This document shows, piece by piece, positions 6,156 through 14,905 of a stretch of DNA of 64,000 bases (position 1 is the stretch's first letter; every line of letters begins with the position of its first letter). Source of the stretch: SW4 sp042466115 (GTDB taxonomy: Bacteria; Pseudomonadota; Alphaproteobacteria; Rhodobacterales; Rhodobacteraceae); the NCBI RefSeq assembly GCF_042466115.1, contig NZ_JAXHBQ010000001.1:1364001-1428000 (forward strand). The letters are read 5' to 3'. The notes beneath the pieces are model-generated. The model did no database searches and was not told the DNA's origin. It saw only the letters and a list, made by a program, of their open reading frames with translations. The translations under genes and the position numbers were made by a program.

Positions 6156-7835
6156 TTACTCGTCGCCCTTCAATGCGGCACCAAGAATGTCGCCAAGGCT
6201 CGCACCGGAATCCGAGGATCCGAACTGCTCGACAGCTTCTTTTTCTTCCGCGATCTCGCGTGCTTTGATCGACAGACCCAGACGGCGTGTCTTGGGGTCG
6301 ATGTTGGTCACGCGGACGTCAACCTTGTCGCCTACGCCAAAACGCTCGGGGCGCTGTTCGGCACGGTCACGCGACAGGTCGCTGCGGCGGATGAAGGATG
6401 TCATGCCCTCGTAGGACACTTCGATGCCGCCATCTTCGATCTTGGTCACTTCGACAGTGATGATCGAGCCGCGCTTGACGCCGCCAACGGCTTCGGCAAA
6501 CGGATCGCCGTCCATGGCCTTGATCGAGAGGCTGATACGCTCTTTCTCGACGTCCACTTCGGTGACTTTCGCGTGCACCATGTCGCCCTTGCGGAAATCG
6601 CCGATGACGTCTTCGCCACGGCCTTCCCATGTCAGGTCAGACAGGTGAACCATGCCGTCGATGTCGCCTTCAAGGCCAACGAACAGACCGAATTCGGTGA
6701 TGTTCTTGACTTCGCCTTCGACTTCGGTCCCTTCAGGGTGGGTTTCTGCAAACACTTCCCATGGGTTACGCTGGGTTTGCTTGAGGCCAAGGGAAACGCG
6801 ACGCTTGGCGCTGTCGATTTCCAGCACCATGACTTCGACTTCCTGGCTCGTGGATACAATCTTGCCGGGGTGCACGTTCTTTTTGGTCCAAGACATCTCG
6901 GACACGTGAACCAGACCTTCAACGCCGGCTTCCAGTTCAACAAATGCGCCGTAATCGGTGATATTGGTCACACGGCCTGTGTGCACGGATTCCAGCGGAT
7001 AGGCTGCTTCAACAGCATTCCAGGGATCGTCCTGCAACTGCTTCATGCCAAGGCTGATGCGATGCGTATCTTTGTTGATCTTGATGACCTGCACCTTGAT
7101 CGTTTCACCAATCGACAGGATTTCCGATGGGTGGTTCACACGGCGCCACGCCATGTCGGTGACGTGCAGCAGGCCGTCAACGCCGCCCAGATCAACGAAG
7201 GCGCCATATTCGGTGATGTTCTTGACCACGCCGTCAACTTCCTGACCTTCGGTCAGATTGCCGATGACTTCGGCGCGCTGCTCGGCACGGGATTCTTCAA
7301 GGATGGCACGACGTGACACAACGATGTTGCCACGGCGGCGGTCCATTTTCAAAATCTGGAACGGCTGCTTGAGGCCCATCAAAGGACCGGCATCGCGCAC
7401 GGGGCGCACATCGACCTGGCTGCCGGGAAGGAACGCAACTGCGCCGCCCAGATCGACAGTAAAGCCGCCTTTGACGCGACCAAAGATTGCGCCTTCGACG
7501 CGCTCTTCATCTGCGTATGCTTTTTCAAGACGATCCCAGGCTTCTTCGCGGCGGGCCATTTCACGGGAAATGACAGCTTCGCCACGGGCGTTCTCGACCT
7601 GACGCAGGAACACTTCAACGGTGTCACCAACGGAAATATCGGGCGCTTCGCCGGGGTTTGCGAATTCTTTGAGATCAACGCGGCCTTCCATTTTGTAGCC
7701 GACGTCGATGATGGCCTGACCAGCTTCGATGCTGATAACCTTGCCTTTGACAACCGAGCCTTCGGACGGTGTGTCGATTTCGAAGCTTTCGTTCAGAAGG
7801 GCTTCGAATTCCTCCATAGATGTGTTCTGAGCCAT
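6156..7835 (-). CDS. rpsA: 30S ribosomal protein S1
   Basis: 559 residues, matching the long proteobacterial S1. It binds mRNA and docks it on the small subunit during initiation. Six S1 (OB-fold) repeats can be followed, with characteristic ends such as YGAFVDLGGVDGLLHVTDM (about residues 210-230), YGAFVELEAGVEGLVHVSEM and FGLFVGLEGDIDGMVHLSD. The first two repeats are diverged, as usual for the ribosome-binding part. The N-terminus MAQNTSMEEFEALLNE is typical of the alphaproteobacterial protein. cmk normally precedes it directly; here three other genes lie between. Confidence 0.98.
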   Translation of the reverse strand: MAQNTSMEEFEALLNESFEIDTPSEGSVVKGKVISIEAGQAIIDVGYKMEGRVDLKEFANPGEAPDISVGDTVEVFLRQVENARGEAVISREMARREEAWDRLEKAYADEERVEGAIFGRVKGGFTVDLGGAVAFLPGSQVDVRPVRDAGPLMGLKQPFQILKMDRRRGNIVVSRRAILEESRAEQRAEVIGNLTEGQEVDGVVKNITEYGAFVDLGGVDGLLHVTDMAWRRVNHPSEILSIGETIKVQVIKINKDTHRISLGMKQLQDDPWNAVEAAYPLESVHTGRVTNITDYGAFVELEAGVEGLVHVSEMSWTKKNVHPGKIVSTSQEVEVMVLEIDSAKRRVSLGLKQTQRNPWEVFAETHPEGTEVEGEVKNITEFGLFVGLEGDIDGMVHLSDLTWEGRGEDVIGDFRKGDMVHAKVTEVDVEKERISLSIKAMDGDPFAEAVGGVKRGSIITVEVTKIEDGGIEVSYEGMTSFIRRSDLSRDRAEQRPERFGVGDKVDVRVTNIDPKTRRLGLSIKAREIAEEKEAVEQFGSSDSGASLGDILGAALKGDE

Positions 7836-7921
7836 GTGGCGTGTATTTCCTACGGTCGTTGTTGGCCAAGCGGTCGTCTCCGCCGGACTTTGGGTTTCAA
7901 TCTGTCACGGTATCGTCTTGC

Positions 7922-7953
7922 AAAACAAACAGGGCCGGAAAACCCCGACCCTG
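7922..7953 (-). terminator. Rho-independent terminator after the DUF6326 gene
   Basis: On the minus strand CAGGGTCGG (7953-7945) pairs with CCGGCCCTG (7938-7930), including one G-T pair, around a 6-base loop, and TTTGTTTT follows. It ends transcription coming from the 8041-8460 gene before the rpsA leader. Confidence 0.8.
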
Positions 7954-8040
7954 CCCTGCTGTGCGTTCTGACGACCCATCAACAGGCGCGCGTATAGGCG
8001 GGATTGGCGTTGCGCGCAAGGGGGCGCGGCAAGGCTCGCG

Positions 8041-8460
8041 CTATTGCGCATCACTCCGCCACGTCCATGCCAGCGCGACGATTGACACGGTCGTCGCAAT
8101 CTCGATCACGGCAAACATCCAGTAGTAAAGCGTGCAAGGCGTCAGCAAAGTTGCGATCATCACAAGGGTCTTGATCGCGCCGACCACAATATTGCCGATC
8201 CGCGCGGCCGGACGTGCCAGAACACGTGTCAAAAGCACCATCGCTATCGGCAGGATCATCAAGGCGCCTGCCGCGACCAGAAACATCTCGGTCATGATGA
8301 AGCCGCCGACCCCGCCACCGATCAACTGGTTCAGCACCACCGGGTCGAACAACCCCAGCACATCACAATAAAGGTAAAGAAACATCACAAAAACCCAAAG
8401 CGTGAACAGCAGCTCGCGGCGTGACAGTGCAGGGCGGGATACAGAGGTTAAGCTGGGCAT
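8041..8460 (-). CDS. DUF6326-like four-helix membrane protein
   Basis: 139 residues from the ATG at 8460, preceded by AAAGGAATG, a good ribosome binding site 8 bases away; a start at 8487 has none. Four hydrophobic helices are visible. The first contains LLFTLWVFVMFLYLYCDVLG, followed by FDPVVLNQLIGG, then a helix with EMFLVAAGALMILPIAMVLL, and last YYWMFAVIEIATTVSIVALA. The pattern matches small DUF6326 membrane proteins of unknown function. It sits between cmk-side genes and rpsA with its own terminator. Confidence 0.7.
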   Translation of the reverse strand: MPSLTSVSRPALSRRELLFTLWVFVMFLYLYCDVLGLFDPVVLNQLIGGGVGGFIMTEMFLVAAGALMILPIAMVLLTRVLARPAARIGNIVVGAIKTLVMIATLLTPCTLYYWMFAVIEIATTVSIVALAWTWRSDAQ

Positions 8461-8561
8461 CAGGCATTCCTTTATGCAGTGATGCACCCTCGCTTAAACA
8501 GGGGCGCCTGAAAATTGGCGAAATATCAATGGCCCTTATGCACAAACGCATATCGTGCTGC

Positions 8562-9191
8562 TCAAACCCCGTGCAACGCCCCCTGCACACCGGCAAAATA
8601 CGCCCCCACCTGCGCCCCGTCGACCAGCGCGTGATGGACTTCGAGCGTCATTGCCATGTCCCAGCTATCGCCGCGTGGCACGATCTTGCCCCATGACACG
8701 CGCGGAATGCAGTCGTCGGGGCCGGGCAATGCGTTGTTAATGCTGGTGTAATCCAGCCACGGCATGCACGACAGATAGGCCACGTCATCGCGCTGCCCGC
8801 TGTTTGCACCCAGGTCCGTGGCCTGCGCGGCCGCGTCAATCAAGGCCTTGCACTGCGTATCAAACACAGAAAAATCCGCGTCAAACGGGACATAGGCGTA
8901 ATTGAACGCCCCCGCCTGTGTCGGCACCGTCATCGACAGGGCCACACCGTCATGGCGCACAACCCTGTCCCCTCGAAAGCGCATGCACAATTCCGGCACG
9001 CCGTGCAGCCCGGCACCGATCGCATAAAGGCAGGCGCGATAGACGTTCACCCCCTGCCCTTTGCGAAGCTGCATCAGGTGGCTGACATCCATCCGCACGG
9101 TCGTCGCATAATGCGGGCGATCATAGGTGCGGAAAAACCGGAACTGCGCCGCACGCGGCCAGCTTTCCAGATCAACGATATGTTCGGCCAC
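8562..9191 (-). CDS. Chloramphenicol acetyltransferase-like protein
   Basis: 209 residues if translation begins at the GTG at 9191, which has AAAGGGA 5 bases upstream and places the family's SWPRAAQFRFF block near residue 10 as in known CATs. An ATG at 9227 is possible but lies only 14 bases from the divergent phosphatase start. The trimeric CAT fold is supported by the active-site motif HHALVDGAQVGAYF near the C-terminus and by YLSCMPWLDYTSINNA and SWGKIV. The catalytic His is present. The acceptor is unknown; resistance to chloramphenicol cannot be assumed, since many chromosomal relatives act on other substrates. Confidence 0.82.
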   Translation of the reverse strand: MAEHIVDLESWPRAAQFRFFRTYDRPHYATTVRMDVSHLMQLRKGQGVNVYRACLYAIGAGLHGVPELCMRFRGDRVVRHDGVALSMTVPTQAGAFNYAYVPFDADFSVFDTQCKALIDAAAQATDLGANSGQRDDVAYLSCMPWLDYTSINNALPGPDDCIPRVSWGKIVPRGDSWDMAMTLEVHHALVDGAQVGAYFAGVQGALHGV

Positions 9192-9241
9192 GACGTCCCT
9201 TTCTGTTGCATCCGCAAGCCACGACATGCCATCAAGCGCGG

Positions 9242-9889
9242 ATGGGTGAACTCTATCTGATCCGACACGGGCAGGCCAACACTGGCGCCACAAGCGAGGC
9301 CGATTATGACCGGCTGTCCGACCTTGGCCACCGGCAGGCGGGCTTGCTGGGTGACTGGCTGCGCGCCCACGAGGACGGGTTCGACCTGGTGCTGTCCGGG
9401 TCCATGCGCCGCCACCGTGAAACCGCCGGTGGCATGGGCTTTGCCCCGCAACGACAAGACGCGCGCCTGAACGAAATGGACTATTTCGCCCTTGCCCGCG
9501 ATATCGAAGTGACCCATGGGGTCGCCCCGCCCGTCGGGCCGGATGATTTCGCCGATCACATCCCGCAAACCCTGTCCGCGTGGCACGCCGCCACGATCAA
9601 CGGTGCAGAACCTTTCGCCACTTTTGAGAGCCGGATTTTCGATGCTTTGGCCGAGGCCGCAAAGCCCGGAAAACGGGTCATGTGCATCACGTCAGGCGGG
9701 GTGATTGCCATGGTCATGCGGCAGGCGCTTGGCCTTGGCCCGGCCCAGATGGCCCACGTTCTGCTGCCGATCTGGAATTCGTCGCTGCACCGGTTTCGCA
9801 TCCGCGATGATGGCACCTATCTGGTGTCCTTCAACGGCATTCCCCACCTTGAACCGCCCGATTTAGCCAAGGCGCGCACCCACCTTTAG
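9242..9889 (+). CDS. Histidine phosphatase family protein
   Basis: 215 residues from the ATG at 9242. The phosphohistidine motif LYLIRHGQAN is at residues 4-13. The second conserved region is in LDGR-type position (SGSMRRHRETA), the acidic general base lies around RLNEMDYFAL, and the second histidine is expected in the CITSGGVIAMVMR segment, where the usual SHG reads SGG. The substitution of that His by Gly is notable and may mean altered activity. The family includes phosphoglycerate mutase-like phosphatases with many substrates. Divergent from the CAT-like gene and convergent, with a 4-base overlap, with cmk. Confidence 0.82.
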   Translation: MGELYLIRHGQANTGATSEADYDRLSDLGHRQAGLLGDWLRAHEDGFDLVLSGSMRRHRETAGGMGFAPQRQDARLNEMDYFALARDIEVTHGVAPPVGPDDFADHIPQTLSAWHAATINGAEPFATFESRIFDALAEAAKPGKRVMCITSGGVIAMVMRQALGLGPAQMAHVLLPIWNSSLHRFRIRDDGTYLVSFNGIPHLEPPDLAKARTHL

Positions 9890-10491
9890 CGCGCGGCCTG
9901 CACCACCTTGATCGCTTGAGCCACGGCCGCGTCAATCGACAGGTCCGACGTGTCGATCAGCACCGCATTATCAGCGGCCACCAAGGGCGCGGTAGCGCGG
10001 CTGCTGTCGCGTTCATCGCGCGCTTTCACATCGGCCAGAACTGTCGCGTAGTCGGTCGCGGCCCCCTTGCCGGTCAGTTCATCAAAACGGCGTTGGGCGC
10101 GCACCTCGGCACTGGCGGTGATGAACAGTTTCACATCTGCATCAGGGCAAATCACCGTGCCGATATCGCGCCCGTCCAGAACCGCGCCACCCTTGCGGGC
10201 CGCAAAGGCGCGCTGGAAATCCACAAGGGCTGCGCGCACATCGGGGATCGCGGCGGCATGACTGGCGGCTTGGGCAATCGCGGCGGTGCGCAAGGCATCG
10301 CCATCCAATTCGCTGGCGTCCAGCGCCAATGCCGCCTGCACCGGATCGGCCCCCGCCAGAACCCGCGCGCCCACCGCGCGGTAAAGCAGCCCCGTATCCA
10401 GATGGGCAAAGCCGAAATGCGCGGCCACGGCCTTGGAGATCGTGCCCTTTCCCGCCGCCGCCGGACCGTCAATCGCAACTGTGAACGCCAT
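9886..10491 (-). CDS. cmk: Cytidylate kinase
   Basis: 201 residues from the ATG at 10491 (GGGGG 4 bases upstream). Phosphorylates CMP and dCMP with ATP in pyrimidine nucleotide supply. The P-loop AIDGPAAAGKGTIS is at residues 5-18, then HLDTGLLYRAVG, and DGRDIGTVICPDADVKLFITAS in the nucleotide-binding core, followed by the lid with ARDERDSSRATAPL. The protein is slightly shorter than the enterobacterial form, as in other alphaproteobacteria. It follows aroA and a 38-codon gene in one leftward unit. Confidence 0.96.
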   Translation of the reverse strand: MAFTVAIDGPAAAGKGTISKAVAAHFGFAHLDTGLLYRAVGARVLAGADPVQAALALDASELDGDALRTAAIAQAASHAAAIPDVRAALVDFQRAFAARKGGAVLDGRDIGTVICPDADVKLFITASAEVRAQRRFDELTGKGAATDYATVLADVKARDERDSSRATAPLVAADNAVLIDTSDLSIDAAVAQAIKVVQAAR

Positions 10492-10499
10492 ACTGCCCC

Positions 10500-10616
10500 C
10501 TAGAATGACTGCCCGCCGCCAACCCACATTTCAAACGCGCGAATACCCGCCATCAATACCAGCACGGCGACGACAATCCGCGCCCGCCAGTTCGGTTTGT
10601 CGCGCTCGTCGGCCAT
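10500..10616 (-). CDS. Small single-helix membrane protein between aroA and cmk
   Basis: 38 residues. The ATG at 10616 lies one base after the aroA stop codon, and the stop is 8 bases before the cmk start, so the three are almost certainly co-transcribed. The sequence starts MADERDKPNWRARIVV, continues with a hydrophobic stretch VAVLVLMAGIRAFEMWV (about residues 15-31), and ends GGGQSF. It would be a small inner-membrane protein with a charged cytoplasmic N-terminus. No function is recognised. The tight packing and coding-like sequence argue that it is real. Confidence 0.6.
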   Translation of the reverse strand: MADERDKPNWRARIVVAVLVLMAGIRAFEMWVGGGQSF

Positions 10617-10617
10617 G

Positions 10618-11970
10618 TCAGTGGTTGGCACGCACGATCTGCGCCCCAAGGCTGGCCATCAGCGGCTCGAATATCGGGAATGACGTAGCAATCGGGCTGC
10701 CATCATCGACCGAAACAGGTTTCTGCGTCGCCATACCCAGCACCATGAATGACATGGCGATCCGGTGGTCAAGCTCGCTTGCCGCCGTGATCCCGCCCTT
10801 GACGTTGCCATGACCGAGGCCCGTGACAGTCCACCAATCATCGCCTTCGTCCACGGTGACACCGGCGGCGCGCAGCCCCTTGGCCATCGCGTCAATCCGG
10901 TCGCTTTCCTTGACGCGCAGTTCCTTCACACCCGTCATGATGGTCTGGCCGCTGGCAAAGGCGGCAACAACCGACAACACCGGATATTCATCAATCATGC
11001 TGGCCGCGCGGGCGGGCGGCACGTCGATACCCTTCAGATCAGGGGAAAAGCGCGCGCGCAAATCAGCAACTGGTTCGCCGCCCTCGGTCCGTTCGTTTTC
11101 ATAGGTCAGGTCGGCACCCATTTCGCGCAGAGTGGTGAACAGGCCCGCGCGCGTCGGGTTCAGCCCGATATTGGGAACCAGCACATCGGATCCTTCGGTG
11201 ATCAGCGCGGCACAAACGGGAAAAGCGGCCGATGACGGATCGCGCGGCACGGTGATATCTTGCGGTTTCAATTCCGGCTGGCCCGTCAGGGTGATCACGC
11301 GGCCTTCACCGGTTTCTTCAACGCTGATTTCGGCCCCGAACCCTGCCAGCATCCGTTCGGTGTGATCGCGGGTCGCTTCCTTTTCGATCACAACGGTCTG
11401 GCCCGGCGCATTCAGCCCCGCCAGCAACACGGCCGATTTCACCTGCGCCGAAGGCACGGGCACCACATAGCGCACCGGCACCGGATCAACCGCACCCACG
11501 ATTGTCATCGGCAAACGGCCACCGGCGCGGCCATAGGATTGCGCACCAAACAGCGCCAGCGGATCGGTCACGCGGCCCATCGGGCGGCCGTTCAGTGACG
11601 CGTCACCTGTAAATGTCGCCGTGATCCCCGTGGTCGCCATCGACCCCATGATCAGGCGCACGCCGGTGCCGGAATTGCCGCAATCAATCACCTGTTCCGG
11701 TTCGGCAAAGCCGCCAACGCCAACGCCCTGCACCGACCATGACCCACCGCCATGATCCGTGACTTCGGCCCCGAAGGCGCGCATGGCCGATGCGGTATCC
11801 AGTACGTCCTCGCCTTCCAGCAGGCCGGTGATCCGTGTCTCGCCCACGGCCATCGCCCCAAGGATCAACGACCGGTGCGAAATCGACTTGTCACCGGGCA
11901 CATCCGCCACCCCTTTCAAGGGGCCGCACTTGCGCGATGTCATGGGAATGGGTGTGCCGTGGCCAGACAT
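10618..11970 (-). CDS. aroA: 3-phosphoshikimate 1-carboxyvinyltransferase (EPSP synthase)
   Basis: 450 residues, long form with an N-terminal extension typical of alphaproteobacteria. Transfers enolpyruvyl from PEP to shikimate-3-phosphate in aromatic amino acid synthesis. Motifs: GDKSISHRSLILGAMA at about residues 26-41 (substrate Lys and Arg), DCGNSGTGVRLIMG at about 112-125, GDASLNGRPMGRV, and RVKESDRIDAMAKGL in the C-terminal domain. NSGTGVRLIMG with GNSGT resembles class II enzymes less sensitive to glyphosate, which is an inference from the motif only. First gene of the aroA-small ORF-cmk unit. Confidence 0.97.
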   Translation of the reverse strand: MSGHGTPIPMTSRKCGPLKGVADVPGDKSISHRSLILGAMAVGETRITGLLEGEDVLDTASAMRAFGAEVTDHGGGSWSVQGVGVGGFAEPEQVIDCGNSGTGVRLIMGSMATTGITATFTGDASLNGRPMGRVTDPLALFGAQSYGRAGGRLPMTIVGAVDPVPVRYVVPVPSAQVKSAVLLAGLNAPGQTVVIEKEATRDHTERMLAGFGAEISVEETGEGRVITLTGQPELKPQDITVPRDPSSAAFPVCAALITEGSDVLVPNIGLNPTRAGLFTTLREMGADLTYENERTEGGEPVADLRARFSPDLKGIDVPPARAASMIDEYPVLSVVAAFASGQTIMTGVKELRVKESDRIDAMAKGLRAAGVTVDEGDDWWTVTGLGHGNVKGGITAASELDHRIAMSFMVLGMATQKPVSVDDGSPIATSFPIFEPLMASLGAQIVRANH

Positions 11971-12026
11971 AGGATGCTCTTTCGTTGTGTTGGCAGAGGT
12001 TTAGACCAGCCGTGCGGCGGGGTCCA

Positions 12027-12740
12027 TCATCCGACCTTGCGAAAGGTCAGATAGTGCTGCGGGCGGCCTTCGCGAATGGCCTTTTGTTCATAGCGCGTCG
12101 AAATCCAGTCGGACCACGGGGTGCGCCAGTCCTGCGGCGCTTCGGCAAGCCACTCAAACCCGAACTGCGGCACCTGCTCCAGGGTCTGGCGCACGTAGTC
12201 GGCAATGTCGGTCGCCACGCGAAATTCAGCGCCCGGCTTCAAGACCCGCGCTAGGGGCTCCAGATGTTCGGGCGTGACAAAGCGGCGGCGATGATGGCGC
12301 GCCTTTGGCCATGGATCGGGATACAGCAGGAAGGCCTTGGAAATCGACGCATCGGGCAGCACATCGAACATGTCGCGCGCATCACCGGGATGGACGCGCA
12401 GGTTTTTGACGCCCGCCTGTCGGATCTTGCCCAGCAACATGGCAACGCCATTGATATAGGGCTCGCAGCCGATGATGCCGATATCCGCGTAGGTTGCAGC
12501 CTGATGCACAAGGTGCTCGCCGCCGCCAAAACCGATTTCCAGCCAGACATCCCTGCCGTCGAACAACGCCGCTGGATCAATCGGTGTGCGATCAGGGTTC
12601 ACATCCCAATCGATCGCTCCCGGCGACAGCGCATCAAGGTCCTCTTGCAGATAGGCTTCCTGGCTGGGCCGCAGGGATTTCCCCTTGAAGCGGCCATAGA
12701 AATTGCGCCACGGGGCGCCTGAGGGGTGTTTATCGGTCAT
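12027..12740 (-). CDS. trmB: tRNA (guanine-N7-)-methyltransferase
   Basis: 237 residues. Methylates G46 of tRNA using S-adenosylmethionine. The SAM-binding motif I is WLEIGFGGGEHLVHQA (about residues 86-101), followed by IGCEPYINGVA, the motif with DPWPKARHHRRRFV that defines the family, and the C-terminal TRYEQKAIREGRP. Its usual partner metK lies further upstream on the same strand, separated by two small genes. The N-terminal FYGRFKGKSLRPSQ segment is also typical. Confidence 0.96.
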   Translation of the reverse strand: MTDKHPSGAPWRNFYGRFKGKSLRPSQEAYLQEDLDALSPGAIDWDVNPDRTPIDPAALFDGRDVWLEIGFGGGEHLVHQAATYADIGIIGCEPYINGVAMLLGKIRQAGVKNLRVHPGDARDMFDVLPDASISKAFLLYPDPWPKARHHRRRFVTPEHLEPLARVLKPGAEFRVATDIADYVRQTLEQVPQFGFEWLAEAPQDWRTPWSDWISTRYEQKAIREGRPQHYLTFRKVG

Positions 12741-12771
12741 GACGCAGCCCTTAGCGCGAAGGGGGCGCGCG

Positions 12772-13245
12772 TTACAAGCCCGCCCGCTTGACCTCGTTAC
12801 GCATGCCCAACCACATGAACAGGCGGGTCGTCAGGGTGATCACAACGCAGGCAATGGCCGCGAACATCACGGTGGTCGCGGGGTCTTGTGCCAAAGCACC
12901 CAAGTCACTGCGCCCCGCAGCTGTGCCAAAGGCAATCAGGTTCGCCACAACGGTTGCCGCGATGGTCATCGAAATGATCACGCCCGCACCGGTCAGCGCA
13001 AGTATCCACCCTTCACCCGGACGAAAGCCGCGGTCTTCGCAGCGATAAAACTTACCCGCCAAAAGCATTGGCGCGGTAATCAACAATGCGACAATGATCC
13101 CGATGCTGGCCGACCCGCCAAACAAAAAGAATGCGACCTGCGGCACAAGCCTGAACATCGCCGCTGCAATGGCAACCAAGGCAATCAGGCTCAGGGCATA
13201 GCAGACCGCAAAGTAGCCGATGTAATAGCCAAGTGATTTCTTCAT
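12772..13245 (-). CDS. ABZJ_00895-like four-helix membrane protein
   Basis: 157 residues from the ATG at 13245, 4 bases after the stop of the GFA gene. The longer reading to 13599 is the antisense-frame shadow of that gene. Four hydrophobic helices: YYIGYFAVCYALSLIALV, FFLFGGSASIGIIVALLITA, LALTGAGVIISMTIAATVVA and VMFAAIACVVITLTTRLFMW. Between helices 2 and 3 lies FYRCEDRGFRPGEGW, which resembles the RF-x-R-x(n)-P-x-x-GE loop of ABZJ_00895 proteins, a family of unknown function. The assignment is tentative. Confidence 0.65.
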   Translation of the reverse strand: MKKSLGYYIGYFAVCYALSLIALVAIAAAMFRLVPQVAFFLFGGSASIGIIVALLITAPMLLAGKFYRCEDRGFRPGEGWILALTGAGVIISMTIAATVVANLIAFGTAAGRSDLGALAQDPATTVMFAAIACVVITLTTRLFMWLGMRNEVKRAGL

Positions 13246-13249
13246 CTGC

Positions 13250-13642
13250 TCATGCCCAGTAATCCGCGACGCATTTGCCACGGCTTGGCAAATCGACAAA
13301 ATCGCCCAAGCCGTCAAAATGCCGGATCGGGATAGCGCCAACCGCATCCGGTTCGGCCAACCGCAGGTTGACGGCGATCCGGTGGCGGCCCTGCGTGTCA
13401 GGCGGAATACCGCGCCAGAACGCGACACAACCGCAGGTCGGGCAGAAATGAAATTCGATCTCGCGGTCGCCACGGACATAGGCGCGCGTACCGCCTGTGT
13501 GGTGAATACCGATCCCGTCATAATCATAAGCCCACAGCACGCCGTAACGGCGACAGACAGTGCAATTACACGCGGTCGCGCTGTCGGGCGTGCCGTCAAA
13601 CTGCCATGTGACAGCCCCGCAGTGGCATGCGCCGTTGATCAT
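13250..13642 (-). CDS. GFA family zinc-binding protein
   Basis: 130 residues. It has the Mss4-like GFA fold: N-terminal GACHCGAVTWQF with the first cysteine pair, CNCTVCRRYGVLWAYD with CxCxxC, and FHFCPTCGCVAFWRG with the second structural pair. Relatives bind glutathione and zinc; one was described as a glutathione-dependent formaldehyde-activating enzyme, but most are uncharacterised. It begins an apparent two-gene unit with the membrane protein downstream. Both lie in the usual metK-trmB interval and look like a lineage-specific insertion. Confidence 0.88.
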   Translation of the reverse strand: MINGACHCGAVTWQFDGTPDSATACNCTVCRRYGVLWAYDYDGIGIHHTGGTRAYVRGDREIEFHFCPTCGCVAFWRGIPPDTQGRHRIAVNLRLAEPDAVGAIPIRHFDGLGDFVDLPSRGKCVADYWA

Positions 13643-13659
13643 GATCGCCCCCGCAATGA

Positions 13660-13692
13660 AAATCGCCCCGAACCTAGACGGGCACGGGGCGT
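13660..13692 (-). terminator. Rho-independent terminator after metK
   Basis: On the minus strand CGCCCCG (13691-13685) pairs with CGGGGCG (13670-13664) around a 14-base loop, followed by ATTTTC. It starts about 25 bases after the metK stop codon. Confidence 0.75.
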
Positions 13693-13717
13693 TTGGGAAT
13701 GCTTTTCACGCTTGGGC

Positions 13718-14899
13718 CTAGACCGCTTTTTTCAACGCTTCGACCAGATCGGTGCGCTCCCAGCTGAAACCACCATCGTCAGTCGGGGCGCGGCCAAAGT
13801 GGCCATAGGCCGCCGTGCGCTGATAGATCGGGCGGTTCAGGCTCAGGTGGCTGCGAATGCCGCGCGGGGTCAGGTCCATGATTTTCGGAATTGCGGCCTC
13901 GATCAAGGCGGCGTCAATGTCACCGGTGCCATGCGTGTCGGCATAAATCGACAGCGGCTGCGACACGCCAATCGCATAAGACAACTGGATCGTGCAGCGT
14001 TCCGCCATGCCCGCCGCGACGATGTTCTTGGCCAGATAGCGCGCGGCATAAGCGGCCGAGCGGTCAACCTTGGTCGGGTCTTTGCCGGAAAATGCACCGC
14101 CACCGTGGGGCGCCGCGCCACCATAGGTATCAACGATGATCTTGCGGCCCGTCAGACCCGCATCGCCGTCAGGGCCGCCGATAACGAATTTGCCAGTGGG
14201 GTTCACATGCCAAACCGTTTCGGGCGTGACCCAGCCTTCGGGCAGGACTTCAAGGATATAGGGCTCGACAACCGCGCGCACATCGGCACTGGTCATGGCT
14301 TCGTCCAGATGCTGCGTGGACAGCACGATGGAACTCACACCAACCGGCTTGCTATCACGATAGATCACCGACAGCTGCGATTTGGCATCAGGGCCAAGCG
14401 TGGGTTCGGTGCCGTTCTTGCGCACCTCGGCCAGGCGGCGCAGGATCGCGTGTGAATACTGGATCGGCGCAGGCATCAACGCGTCGGTTTCGGTCGTGGC
14501 ATAGCCAAACATGATCCCCTGATCGCCTGCGCCCTCGTCCTTTTCGCCGGCAGCATCGACACCCTGGGCAATATGGGCGGATTGTTCGTGCAGCAGGTTC
14601 GTGACCTGAACGGTCTCGTGATGGAACTTGTCCTGCTCATAGCCAATATCCTTGACACAGGCGCGGGCGATATCCTCGATCCGGCCCATGTAGTCGTGCA
14701 GCTTGTCCTTGTCCGACAGCCCCACTTCGCCGCCAATCACAACACGGTTGGTGGTGGCAAATGTTTCGCAAGCCACGCGGGCTTCGGGTTCTTCGGCCAG
14801 AAAGGCGTCCAGGACGGCATCCGAGATACGGTCACAGACCTTGTCGGGATGACCTTCGGAGACAGACTCCGACGTGAAGATATGATTAGGGCGTGTCAT
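13718..14899 (-). CDS. metK: S-adenosylmethionine synthetase
   Basis: 393 residues from the ATG at 14899; the in-frame extension to 14965 runs through the riboswitch and is not coding. Makes SAM from methionine and ATP. Motifs: FTSESVSEGHPDKVCDRISD at the N-terminus, GAGDQGIMFGYAT for the hexapeptide loop, and GGGAFSGKDPTKVDRSAAY with the P-loop-like GGGAFSGKD. The C-terminal GHFGRAPTDDGGFSWERTD is intact. The Shine-Dalgarno GGAG lies inside the 3' part of the upstream riboswitch, which indicates control of translation by SAM or SAH. Confidence 0.98.
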   Translation of the reverse strand: MTRPNHIFTSESVSEGHPDKVCDRISDAVLDAFLAEEPEARVACETFATTNRVVIGGEVGLSDKDKLHDYMGRIEDIARACVKDIGYEQDKFHHETVQVTNLLHEQSAHIAQGVDAAGEKDEGAGDQGIMFGYATTETDALMPAPIQYSHAILRRLAEVRKNGTEPTLGPDAKSQLSVIYRDSKPVGVSSIVLSTQHLDEAMTSADVRAVVEPYILEVLPEGWVTPETVWHVNPTGKFVIGGPDGDAGLTGRKIIVDTYGGAAPHGGGAFSGKDPTKVDRSAAYAARYLAKNIVAAGMAERCTIQLSYAIGVSQPLSIYADTHGTGDIDAALIEAAIPKIMDLTPRGIRSHLSLNRPIYQRTAAYGHFGRAPTDDGGFSWERTDLVEALKKAV

Positions 14900-14905
14900 G
14901 GGAAG

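Noticed and set aside
13319..14455. 378-codon plus-strand open frame opposite metK
   Set aside because: Antisense shadow; metK is certain.
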